Positions 50,167-57,365 of a stretch of DNA of 64,000 bases are shown here, one piece after another. Positions within the stretch are counted from its first letter, which is position 1, and every line of letters starts with the position of its first letter. A model generated the notes under the pieces. The model saw only the letters and a program-made list of their open reading frames with translations. It did no database searches and was not told where the DNA came from. The position numbers and the translations under genes were made by a program. Source of the stretch: Massilia aquatica (lineage in GTDB: Bacteria > Pseudomonadota > Gammaproteobacteria > Burkholderiales > Burkholderiaceae_D); assembly GCF_011682045.1 (NCBI RefSeq), contig NZ_VVIW01000003.1, positions 461,651 to 525,650 of the forward strand, written 5' to 3'.

Positions 50167-51446
50167 GCCCCGGCCTTGGCCTCGCGCGCGGCGGCCGCTT
50201 TTTCCTCTTCCTCTTTTTGGTGATGGGGAAAGCGGTCCATGCGCGAGAGCACCGGAAACTTGAAGATCCAGATCGCCGTGACCGCCAGGGTGGCGGCGCC
50301 GCCGAACAGGATGGCGCGGGTCAGGCCGAACCAGCCGGCGGTCAGGCCCGACTCGAATTCACCGAGCTCGTTGGACGCGCCGATGAACACCGCATTGACC
50401 GCGCTCACGCGGCCGCGGATTTCATCGGGCGTCTCGAACTGCACCAGCAGATGGCGCACATAGACGCTGACCATATCGCCCGCGCCGAGCAGGAACAGGG
50501 CCGCCAGCGCCACCGGAAAACTCGCGCTCCAGCCCAGCACCAGCGTTGCCAGGCCGAACACGGCCACGCCGCCGAACATCCACGCGCCGACGCGGCGGCG
50601 GATCGGATAAAACGCCAGCAGCACCGAGCACAGCGCGGCGCCGACCCCGGGCGCGGTGCGCAGCAGGCCCAGGCCCGCCGAGTCGACCTGCAGCACATCG
50701 TGCGCGTAGGCCGGCAACAGCGCCGTGGCGCCGCCGAACAGCACCGCGAACAGATCGAGTGAAATGGCCCCCAGCATGATCGGGCGCGACCACACGAAGC
50801 GCAAGCCTTCCAGCACCGTGTGCCAGGTGGCCGGCTCCTTGTTGACCGCCTGCGGGGCGCTGGTCGTGAGCGTCATCAGGATCACCGACAGCACCAGCAG
50901 CGCAGCGGCCGCCAGGTACACGGTGGACGGCCCGGCGATGTACAGCAAGCCGCCGAGCACGGGTCCGACAATCACGGCGACGTGAAAGGCCGACGAGCTG
51001 AGCGCGACGGCCTGGCTGAAACTCTCGTTCGGCACCATGTTGCGCAGCACCGCCTGGGTGGCCGGCATCATGAAGGCGCGCGCGCTGCCGAACAGCACCA
51101 GCACCGCGAACACCGGCCACACTACCCCGATCCCGCTCACGGTGAAAGCGAGCAGGAGCGAACCGCACAGCAACTGTGTGAGGAGGCACAGGATGATGAT
51201 CAGGCGCCGGTTGTAGCGGTCGGCGGTATGGCCTGCCAGCAAGATCAGCACCAGGAAAGGGGCGAACTGGGCCAGGCCGATCAAGCCCAGGTCGAACAGG
51301 CTGCCGGTCATCTGGTACACCTGCCAGCCGATCGCCACGCTTTGCATCTGTACCGCCAGGGTGCCCAACACGCGCGCCGCCAGGTAGAACGAGAAATTTC
51401 GGTTGCGCAAAACACTGAAACCGTTGGACGGCGACATCACAGACAT
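50163..51446 (-). CDS. MFS transporter (EntS-like)
   Basis: 427 residues, about 12 helices. The start FSVLRNRNFSFYLAARVLGT and loop HTADRYNRRLIII are characteristic of the EntS/enterobactin-exporter branch. The C-terminal tail is charged (HHQKEEEEKAAAAREAKA). It is co-translated with a GNAT gene; the substrate is unknown. Confidence 0.88.
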   Translation of the reverse strand: MSVMSPSNGFSVLRNRNFSFYLAARVLGTLAVQMQSVAIGWQVYQMTGSLFDLGLIGLAQFAPFLVLILLAGHTADRYNRRLIIILCLLTQLLCGSLLLAFTVSGIGVVWPVFAVLVLFGSARAFMMPATQAVLRNMVPNESFSQAVALSSSAFHVAVIVGPVLGGLLYIAGPSTVYLAAAALLVLSVILMTLTTSAPQAVNKEPATWHTVLEGLRFVWSRPIMLGAISLDLFAVLFGGATALLPAYAHDVLQVDSAGLGLLRTAPGVGAALCSVLLAFYPIRRRVGAWMFGGVAVFGLATLVLGWSASFPVALAALFLLGAGDMVSVYVRHLLVQFETPDEIRGRVSAVNAVFIGASNELGEFESGLTAGWFGLTRAILFGGAATLAVTAIWIFKFPVLSRMDRFPHHQKEEEEKAAAAREAKAGA

Positions 51447-51570
51447 AGGAACTTTCGGGACGGGCTAAGCAGGTAGGGTAAAATGATTCTTTCTGGAACC
51501 ATCAACGTTGTATTGTGCCCGATGTTTCCCGACCCTGCTGGCTGCGCCCCCTCCTTGCCGTTATCGTTTT

Positions 51571-52182
51571 ATGCAGAAGACCATATTTGATACCCCTGTC
51601 GTCAACACCCTGATGAGAGGTTTTTCCCTCCTGACCTTGCGGCTGATGGGCTGGCGTACCGAAGGATTGACGCCGGAGCAGATTGCCGGCTATTCCAGGT
51701 ACGTCCTCATTGCCGCGCCCCACACCAGCAACTGGGATTTTCCGGTCACGCTGATGGTGTGTTTCGCCTTGCGGCTGCGGGTGTACTGGATGGCCAAGTC
51801 GAGCCTGTTCAAATGGCCGATCGGCTGGCTCTCGCGCTGGCTGGGCGGGATTGCGATCGACCGCACGGCCTCGAACAACACGGTGCAGAACACGATTGAC
51901 GCGTTCGCCAAGCGCGAGCGGCTGGCGGTGATTGTCGCGCCGGAAGGCACGCGCGGCAAGGTTACGCACTGGAAGACCGGGTTTTACCACATTGCGCACG
52001 GCGCCAACGTACCGATCGCGCTGGCCTTCCTCGACTTCAAGCGCAAGACCGGCGGGATCGGGCGCATGTTCCAGACCACCGGCGACATCACGCTCGACAT
52101 GGCCGAGATCCAGCAGTTCTACAGCGGCGTGACCGGCAGGAACAGCGACCAGTTCGACGCCGGCTCGGTCAAGCGTAAATAA
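51571..52182 (+). CDS. Lysophospholipid acyltransferase-family protein (PlsC-like)
   Basis: 203 residues. The acyltransferase motif H-x4-D is present in APHTSNWDFP, followed by the VAPEGTRGK motif (motif 3) and a Pro-containing motif 4 region (ANVPIALAFLDF). It would transfer an acyl chain to a lysophospholipid or a related acceptor. The start at 51571 is weakly supported by a ribosome site. Confidence 0.82.
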   Translation: MQKTIFDTPVVNTLMRGFSLLTLRLMGWRTEGLTPEQIAGYSRYVLIAAPHTSNWDFPVTLMVCFALRLRVYWMAKSSLFKWPIGWLSRWLGGIAIDRTASNNTVQNTIDAFAKRERLAVIVAPEGTRGKVTHWKTGFYHIAHGANVPIALAFLDFKRKTGGIGRMFQTTGDITLDMAEIQQFYSGVTGRNSDQFDAGSVKRK

Positions 52183-52189
52183 TCCTACA

Positions 52190-52440
52190 ACCGGGGTCAG
52201 AGCTTTAATTCGCAATTAGTTTCCAAACCCACCACCGGGTTCAGACCTCCAATCAGAAGTTAATTGCGGATCAGACGGAAAGGCGCCGACCTTGATGCGC
52301 ACGGTCAAAAAATGCCCGTTTTTGTGCGTAACCCGCCGGGGCGTGCCTCCAAGTAAGCAATTTATTGCTAATCGGAGATCAGCCCCGGTTGGCACGGCTG
52401 GCTTATGAGCAATGTTTCGAATTAAAGCTCTGACCCCGGT
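52190..52440. mobile_element. MITE-like element with 23-bp terminal inverted repeats
   Basis: Perfect 23-base ends (52190-52212 and 52418-52440, beginning ACCGGGGTCAGAGC) enclose about 205 bases without a gene. The ends share the arm sequence of the hairpin at 27883-27948. It fills the gap between the acyltransferase and reductase genes. Likely mobilised in trans by a transposase outside the window, for example of the RAYT type. Confidence 0.75.
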
Positions 52441-52462
52441 GTGAGCCGGGGGCGGGGCCGGA

Positions 52463-53485
52463 TCAGGCCAGGTCCGCTTCGCTGGTGAAGGCGTCGGCGT
52501 AGAATTCGTCGGCCGGCAGTCCGCATTGCTCGACGTACTCACGCCGTGCAGCCTCGACCACCACCGGCGCACCGCAGGCGTACACCTGGTGGCCGGACAG
52601 GTCGGGCAGATCGTGCATCACGGCAGCATGGACGTAGCCGGTGCGCCCGCTCCAGTGGTCTTCCGGGAAGGCATGCGAGATCACCGGCACGTACGTGAAG
52701 CCGGGCAGGGTGGCCGCCCATTCTTCGCATAGCGCGTTCATGTACAGGTCCATGGGCCGCCGTCCGCCCCAGTACAGGCTGACCGGACGGGTGGAGCTCA
52801 GGTGGATCAGGTGCTCGACCAGCGCCTTGACCGGCGCGAAGCCAGTGCCCGAGGCCAGCAGCACCATCGGCTTGTCGGAGTCTTCGCGCAGGTAAAACGT
52901 GCCGAAGGGACCCTCGAAGCGCAAGATGTCGCGCTCTTTCATGGTGTTGAACACTTGCTCGGTGAACAGTCCGCCCGCCATGTAGCGGATGTGCAAGGTC
53001 AGCGGACCGCCCTGGCTGGGCGCACTCGCCATGCTGTAGCTGCGCCGCTTGCCGTCACGCAGCATGAATTCGATATATTGCCCGGGACGGTAGGCCAGCG
53101 CTTCATTGGCCGGCAGTTGCAGGGTGACGATGGCGACGTCCGGCGCCGGTTTCTCGATGCTGGCCACGCGCGATGGCATCTTGCGCACCGGATAATCGGT
53201 GCTGCCGCCCACTTCGCGTGCCTCAATCACCAGGTCGGCTGCCGTGGTGGCGCAGCAGAACAGCGAAAAGCCCTGGGCTTGTTCTTCCTCGCTCAGGGCG
53301 CGCTGCTGGTGCGCTTTGTGCGTGACCGTGCCGGACACGACCTTGCCTTTGCAGGAACCGCAGGCGCCATTCTTGCAGCCATAAGGCAGGCCGACGCCGG
53401 CGCGGATCGCCGCCGCCAGCACGGTTTCGTCCGCTTCACAGGCAAACTGGTGGCCGCTGGGCTGGACAGTAATCTGAAACGTCAT
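52463..53485 (-). CDS. 2Fe-2S ferredoxin-NAD(P)H reductase (CDP-6-deoxyglucoseen reductase-like)
   Basis: 340 residues. The N-terminal plant-type ferredoxin domain has all four cluster Cys residues (YGCKNGACGSCKGKV and LFCCA). It is followed by the FAD site RPGQYIEFM and RRSYSMASAP and the NAD site LLASGTGFAPVKALVE. The layout matches AscD/RfbI-type reductases and phenol hydroxylase reductases. No partner oxygenase or dehydratase gene is adjacent. An in-frame ATG at 53503 is less likely. Confidence 0.88.
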   Translation of the reverse strand: MTFQITVQPSGHQFACEADETVLAAAIRAGVGLPYGCKNGACGSCKGKVVSGTVTHKAHQQRALSEEEQAQGFSLFCCATTAADLVIEAREVGGSTDYPVRKMPSRVASIEKPAPDVAIVTLQLPANEALAYRPGQYIEFMLRDGKRRSYSMASAPSQGGPLTLHIRYMAGGLFTEQVFNTMKERDILRFEGPFGTFYLREDSDKPMVLLASGTGFAPVKALVEHLIHLSSTRPVSLYWGGRRPMDLYMNALCEEWAATLPGFTYVPVISHAFPEDHWSGRTGYVHAAVMHDLPDLSGHQVYACGAPVVVEAARREYVEQCGLPADEFYADAFTSEADLA

Positions 53486-53679
53486 AGTGTCATCATCAAT
53501 CAAAGCTACATAATCGGGGTCGATTGCACGGTTGTTGCGGCTGTTGCCGCGGCGATCGACGGTTGCGGGTATTTTACATGCACTCCCGACAGCGCCGCGT
53601 GCAACAGGTCGCCGCTCCGGGCACCGGCGCGGCCCTTATCTTGTATATTGTCCGGCTACGCCATCGACACCATATTCAC

Positions 53680-54567
53680 ATGATCACCACTTCTTCCTTC
53701 AAACGGCCGCGCCTCCTGATTCTCGGCTGCGGCGATGTCGGCATGCGCCTGTTGCCGCTGGTGCGCGCGCGTTTTCGCGTGTTTGCCGTGACCAGCAACG
53801 CCGACCGCTGCGCCGAGCTGCGCGCGGCCGGCGCGATTCCCATCATTGCCGACCTGGACCAGCCAGCCAGCCTGAAACGCCTGGCCGGCCTGGCCGGCTG
53901 GGTGGTGCACATGGCGCCGCCCCCGAGCGAAGGCGCGCTCGATACGCGCACCCGCAACCTGTGCGCGGTGCTGCCGTCCGGCGCGCGCATGGTGTATATC
54001 AGCACCACCGGCGTGTACGGCGACTGCGGCGGCGCGCTCATCGATGAAACCCGCACCGTGGCCCCGCGCAATGCGCGCGCCCGGCGCCGGGTCGATGCCG
54101 AACGGGTGCTGCGCACCTGGGCCACGCGCAGCGGCGCACGCCTGGCGATCCTGCGCGTGCCAGGCATCTACGCACGCGAGCGCTTGCCGCTGCGCCGCCT
54201 GGAGCAGGGCACCCCGGCGCTGCTGGCGTCGGAAGACGTTTTCACCAACCACATCCACGCCGACGACCTGGCCCGGATTGTCGCCCTGGCCTTGTACAGG
54301 ACATTACCCGGACGCATCTATCACGCCGTCGACGATACCCATATGAAAATGGCGGATTATTTCGATACCGTGGCCGACGCCTTCGGCATGGCGCGTCCGC
54401 CTCGCGTTGCGAGGTCGCAACTAGTTGCTTCAGTATCTCCGATGTTGCTGTCGTTTATGTCGGAGTCGCGGCGCATGACCAACCACCGCATCAAGCAGGA
54501 ACTGGGCGTGCGCCTGACGTATCCGCAAGTGGCGCCGGCGGTGGCGGCGATGGCGCTGGTAAAATGA
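53680..54567 (+). CDS. NAD-dependent epimerase/dehydratase-like protein (YeeZ-like SDR)
   Basis: 295 residues. Rossmann start LLILGCGDVGMRLLPLV, then VVHMAPPPSEG and MVYISTTGVYGDCGG (the extended-SDR Ser-Thr and Tyr region), then TNHIHADDLARI. It fits the YeeZ branch whose substrate is unknown. The YxxxK Lys is replaced by a basic stretch (NARARRRVDAE), so normal redox catalysis is uncertain. Confidence 0.8.
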   Translation: MITTSSFKRPRLLILGCGDVGMRLLPLVRARFRVFAVTSNADRCAELRAAGAIPIIADLDQPASLKRLAGLAGWVVHMAPPPSEGALDTRTRNLCAVLPSGARMVYISTTGVYGDCGGALIDETRTVAPRNARARRRVDAERVLRTWATRSGARLAILRVPGIYARERLPLRRLEQGTPALLASEDVFTNHIHADDLARIVALALYRTLPGRIYHAVDDTHMKMADYFDTVADAFGMARPPRVARSQLVASVSPMLLSFMSESRRMTNHRIKQELGVRLTYPQVAPAVAAMALVK

Positions 54568-54589
54568 CGGTCCTCACTAAGGAAGCGCG

Positions 54590-54793
54590 ATGACCTACGA
54601 AGAATATCTTGATGAAGTAACCACCCTGATCACCGAAAAGTACAACCTGAGCGATGCCGCCGCAATCAAGCTGGTGGTCAAGGCGCAGGACGCCGAATTT
54701 TTCGTCGAGCATGACGAAAAGGAAGCCATGCGCACCGTCGACCGCGCGCATCAGGATGCCAAGGCCCTGTACCTGGCGAACCAGAAGAAATAG
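54590..54793 (+). CDS. Small conserved-type acidic protein (67 aa)
   Basis: Encodes MTYEEYLDEVTTLITEKYNL, then helical sequence ending YLANQKK. GGAAGCG lies upstream of the ATG. It lies 22 bases after the YeeZ-like gene and is probably co-transcribed. No family assigned. Confidence 0.6.
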   Translation: MTYEEYLDEVTTLITEKYNLSDAAAIKLVVKAQDAEFFVEHDEKEAMRTVDRAHQDAKALYLANQKK

Positions 54794-54880
54794 GGCAGAA
54801 ACACGGCTGTCAATGGGCAAATACTGGCGCGCGTTTGACGGTCGTCAAGTTCCGGACGCGGCGTGGTCGTATCGTGTGCG

Positions 54881-55189
54881 ATGTCGTCTTTCAATCGCTC
54901 ACCTGTGACTAGCGCCGTGCCGCATCGGATCATCCAGCCAACCAAAGAACAGGTCCGCGCCTACATGGCGCGGCGCGAGGGCGCGCGCCGCCCACCGCCA
55001 GCGCCCGACGAGATCCGCCGCCAGCTCGGCTGGCGCCTGGTTCCGAGCGACAGTGAGCGCTTGCTCATCGAATTCTATCTGATTCCCACCAACTACAGCC
55101 GTCTGGCCACCCAGATCGCGCTGGACTGGCTGTTTGCGCCCGTGCGGCGCGCTGGGCGCCGGTCACAATCTCACCAAATATTGCCTTAA
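54881..55189 (+). CDS. Hypothetical basic protein (102 aa)
   Basis: Begins MSSFNRSPVTSAVPHRIIQP and has an Arg/Pro-rich middle (ARRPPPAPDEIRRQLGWRL) before a helical C-terminus (YSRLATQIALDWLFAP). No recognised domain. An in-frame GTG at 54863 is possible. Confidence 0.45.
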   Translation: MSSFNRSPVTSAVPHRIIQPTKEQVRAYMARREGARRPPPAPDEIRRQLGWRLVPSDSERLLIEFYLIPTNYSRLATQIALDWLFAPVRRAGRRSQSHQILP

Positions 55190-55375
55190 ATACAAAGTGT
55201 ATTGAGTTTAAGTTCTGTTGGTTGAGCGAATGTCAACACTTAGGTGTATGATGCAATCCCATGCCAAAGCAGCCGCATATTCGGGTTGTTTTTGCCATTA
55301 CCGCTTACTAATCGACTGTAAAGACAGTGCCCTGGCAAATATGCCACGGGTGCGAATTTCGAGAGACTTAAATTC

Positions 55376-55642
55376 ATGACCAATCGCAGATTTCCTGAAG
55401 AACCGACTTACGATCCTAACAAGGTGCTCGATGCCATCATCGAACGCTTGCAGCTCAAGAACGATGCGGCCCTGTCGCGCGCGCTTGAAGTTGCGCCGCC
55501 AGTGATCAGCAAGATCCGCCACCGCACCTTGCCGATCGGCGCCACCATCCTGCTGCGCATGCATGAGATCAGCGATTTCAGTATCCGGGAATTGCGCGCC
55601 ATGATGGGCGTGCCGGCGGTGAGCATCAATCTCAACGCCTGA
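55376..55642 (+). CDS. Small helix-turn-helix DNA-binding protein
   Basis: 88 residues. A Cro/CI-type HTH is visible in residues 18-65 (VLDAIIERLQLKNDAALSRA, then EVAPPVISKIRHRTLPIGAT). It is compact, without an effector domain. It is convergent with the WCTR-repeat gene, so a link in regulation cannot be claimed from position alone. Confidence 0.7.
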   Translation: MTNRRFPEEPTYDPNKVLDAIIERLQLKNDAALSRALEVAPPVISKIRHRTLPIGATILLRMHEISDFSIRELRAMMGVPAVSINLNA

Positions 55643-55650
55643 GGCGGCCC

Positions 55651-55677
55651 AAAAGAAAAGGGGCACCGTGTGCCCCT
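55651..55677 (-). terminator. Intrinsic terminator behind the WCTR-repeat gene
   Basis: GGGGCAC/GTGCCCC stem with a 3-base loop, followed on the minus strand by TTTTCTTTT. It lies about 160 bases behind the repeat-protein stop. Confidence 0.65.
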
Positions 55678-55838
55678 GGGGATGGCCGATCCGCTGTGCA
55701 GCGTGTCGGCCTTGGCTTTCTGATTTACTGCGCGTGTGCGGCGCTGGCCGCCGCCACGCCTGACGGACCATGGCGTGGTGCAGGCCGCGCGTGCCGCAGA
55801 CCCTTACTCATTTCAGGATCCGGTGGAGCGTGACGCGT

Positions 55839-57077
55839 TCAAGCCGGCTGCGTAACGCCCTTGCTGATCGCTAGCAGCAGCTCCGACGTGGCTGCCGTGA
55901 CGATCGTTGGCTCGCTCGCGACCCTCGTGCACCAGGCTGATTGCACAGCCGCTGGCATGGCCCTGGTGCACCATGCCGATGTCACCGCTTCTGTGCTGGT
56001 GCGTGTGCACCAGGCAGACTTGGCTGCCGCCGGAGCGGTGCGCGTGCACCATGCGGATTTGGCGCTGTCGGTCGTCGTGCGTGTGCACCACGCGGCTTTT
56101 GCCTCTGGCGTCGCGGTGCGCGTACACCATGCCGATTTGGCGCTGTCGGTCGTCGTGCGAGTGCACCATGCGGCTTTTGCCTCTGGCATCGCGGTGCGCG
56201 TGCACCATGCCGATTTGGCGCTCTCGGTTGTCGAGCGCGTGCACCACGCGGCTTTCGCCTCTGGCGTTACAGTGCGCGTGCACCATGCCGACTTGGCGCT
56301 CTCGGTCGTCGTGCGCGTGCACCATGCGGCTTTCGCTTCCGGCGTCGCAGTGCGCGTGCACCATGCCGATTTGGCGCTCTCGGTCGTGGTGCGGGTGCAC
56401 CATGCGGCTTTCGCTTCCGGCGTCGCAGTGCGCGTGCACCATGCGGCTTTTGCCTCTGGCGTTACAGTGCGGGTGCACCAGGCCGATGCAGCGTTGTCGG
56501 TGGTGCTACGCGTGCACCATGCGGCTTTGGCGGCTTCGGCATTGGTCCGGGTGCACCATGCGGCTTTGGCGCCGGCCGATGCTGCCGTGTCGCCTTCGGT
56601 GGCGGTGCGCGTGCACCATGCCGATTGCGCGCCGGCCGCTTCCACCGGTGCTGCTTCTTCCACGGTACGCGTGCACCAGGCGGCGGCGCGGGCGCCGTAC
56701 ACTTCGCCGAAGGTGCTTTCGTACAGGTCGCGCATGCGGTTGCCGCAGTCCTGCAGGTGCTGCGTATCTTCTGCTTCGCCGCTCATGCCCACATACGGAT
56801 AGTGGTGCAGGAAATAGCCGAACGCGTGCTCGCAATCCTTCGCGTATTTCATCGTGTCCAGAATATGGTAGTGCCAGAAGATGTCGACTTCGATCATCGG
56901 CGCGGTTTCGTCTTCAGGGAATGCCTTCATCAGATACAGGAAACGGCGATATTCCACTTCCACCGCATCGGCCTTTTCCTGCGACCAGCCTTCGCCGGAT
57001 TCGGCGTGGGTGAGCTTGAATTTGATCGGCTCCAGATCGAGTTCGGAGATTGCTTTGATTGCGTCATTGGTCATCAT
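55839..57077 (-). CDS. GRDP-like domain protein with 19 WCTR repeats (candidate multi-core peptide precursor)
   Basis: 412 residues. Residues 1-130 form a folded-looking domain with EVDIFWHYHILDT, DCEHAFGYFLHHYPYVGMSG, like the bacterial relatives of plant GRDP proteins. Residues 134-385 contain 19 WCTR motifs; the Trp positions are 134, 154, 174, then every 13 residues to 382. Residue after Arg: 15 Thr, 2 Ser, 1 Ala, 1 Val. Linkers alternate between TPEAK and TESAK/TDSAK types. No signal peptide. The copies differ at synonymous sites (PEAK codons), so the peptide is under selection. AGAGG precedes ATG 57077; a terminator follows. Function unknown: a repeated-core precursor, metal sink or repetitive scaffold are possible. 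Confidence 0.85.
   Translation of the reverse strand: MMTNDAIKAISELDLEPIKFKLTHAESGEGWSQEKADAVEVEYRRFLYLMKAFPEDETAPMIEVDIFWHYHILDTMKYAKDCEHAFGYFLHHYPYVGMSGEAEDTQHLQDCGNRMRDLYESTFGEVYGARAAAWCTRTVEEAAPVEAAGAQSAWCTRTATEGDTAASAGAKAAWCTRTNAEAAKAAWCTRSTTDNAASAWCTRTVTPEAKAAWCTRTATPEAKAAWCTRTTTESAKSAWCTRTATPEAKAAWCTRTTTESAKSAWCTRTVTPEAKAAWCTRSTTESAKSAWCTRTAMPEAKAAWCTRTTTDSAKSAWCTRTATPEAKAAWCTRTTTDSAKSAWCTRTAPAAAKSAWCTRTSTEAVTSAWCTRAMPAAVQSAWCTRVASEPTIVTAATSELLLAISKGVTQPA
55923..56678 (-). repeat. Array of 39-bp coding repeats (WCTR array)
   Basis: Nineteen copies of the codons for Trp-Cys-Thr-Arg; the first two intervals are 60 bases and the remaining sixteen are exactly 39 bases. In part of the array (copies 8-15) a 78-base higher-order unit alternates two linker types. 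Confidence 0.95.
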
Positions 57078-57365
57078 GATTTAGCCTCTTTTGTAGAGTT
57101 GTGATTGGTTTAGTGACTACATTCCCTGTTTGGACTTGCGGATATTGCCGGTACTGCTGACTACCTGTCTCCTTTCTTTCTTACGGCCAATCAATTGCCC
57201 GATTACATTGATTTCCGTTACTGTTTGAGGATGTTGCGCCGGTCCGCTACCGACTTGTTGACTTGGCTCAAGCATTACTCGGGGATATTCCTAGTGCACT
57301 GCGGATGCACTGACTGTGCCGCAGGCCATACAGGAGGAATCTGTTTAGGACAATGCCGGTCCTCA

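Noticed and set aside
55190..55375. TTGAGC and TATGAT as promoter of the small HTH gene
   Set aside because: The 19-base spacing is outside the normal range, so I did not call a promoter.
55861..57104. Long reading frames on the plus strand across the WCTR array, with repeats such as VRVHHA and CACTMRL
   Set aside because: They mirror the 39-base repeats of the minus-strand gene. Only the minus frame has a ribosome site, a normal N-terminal domain and synonymous variation between repeats.
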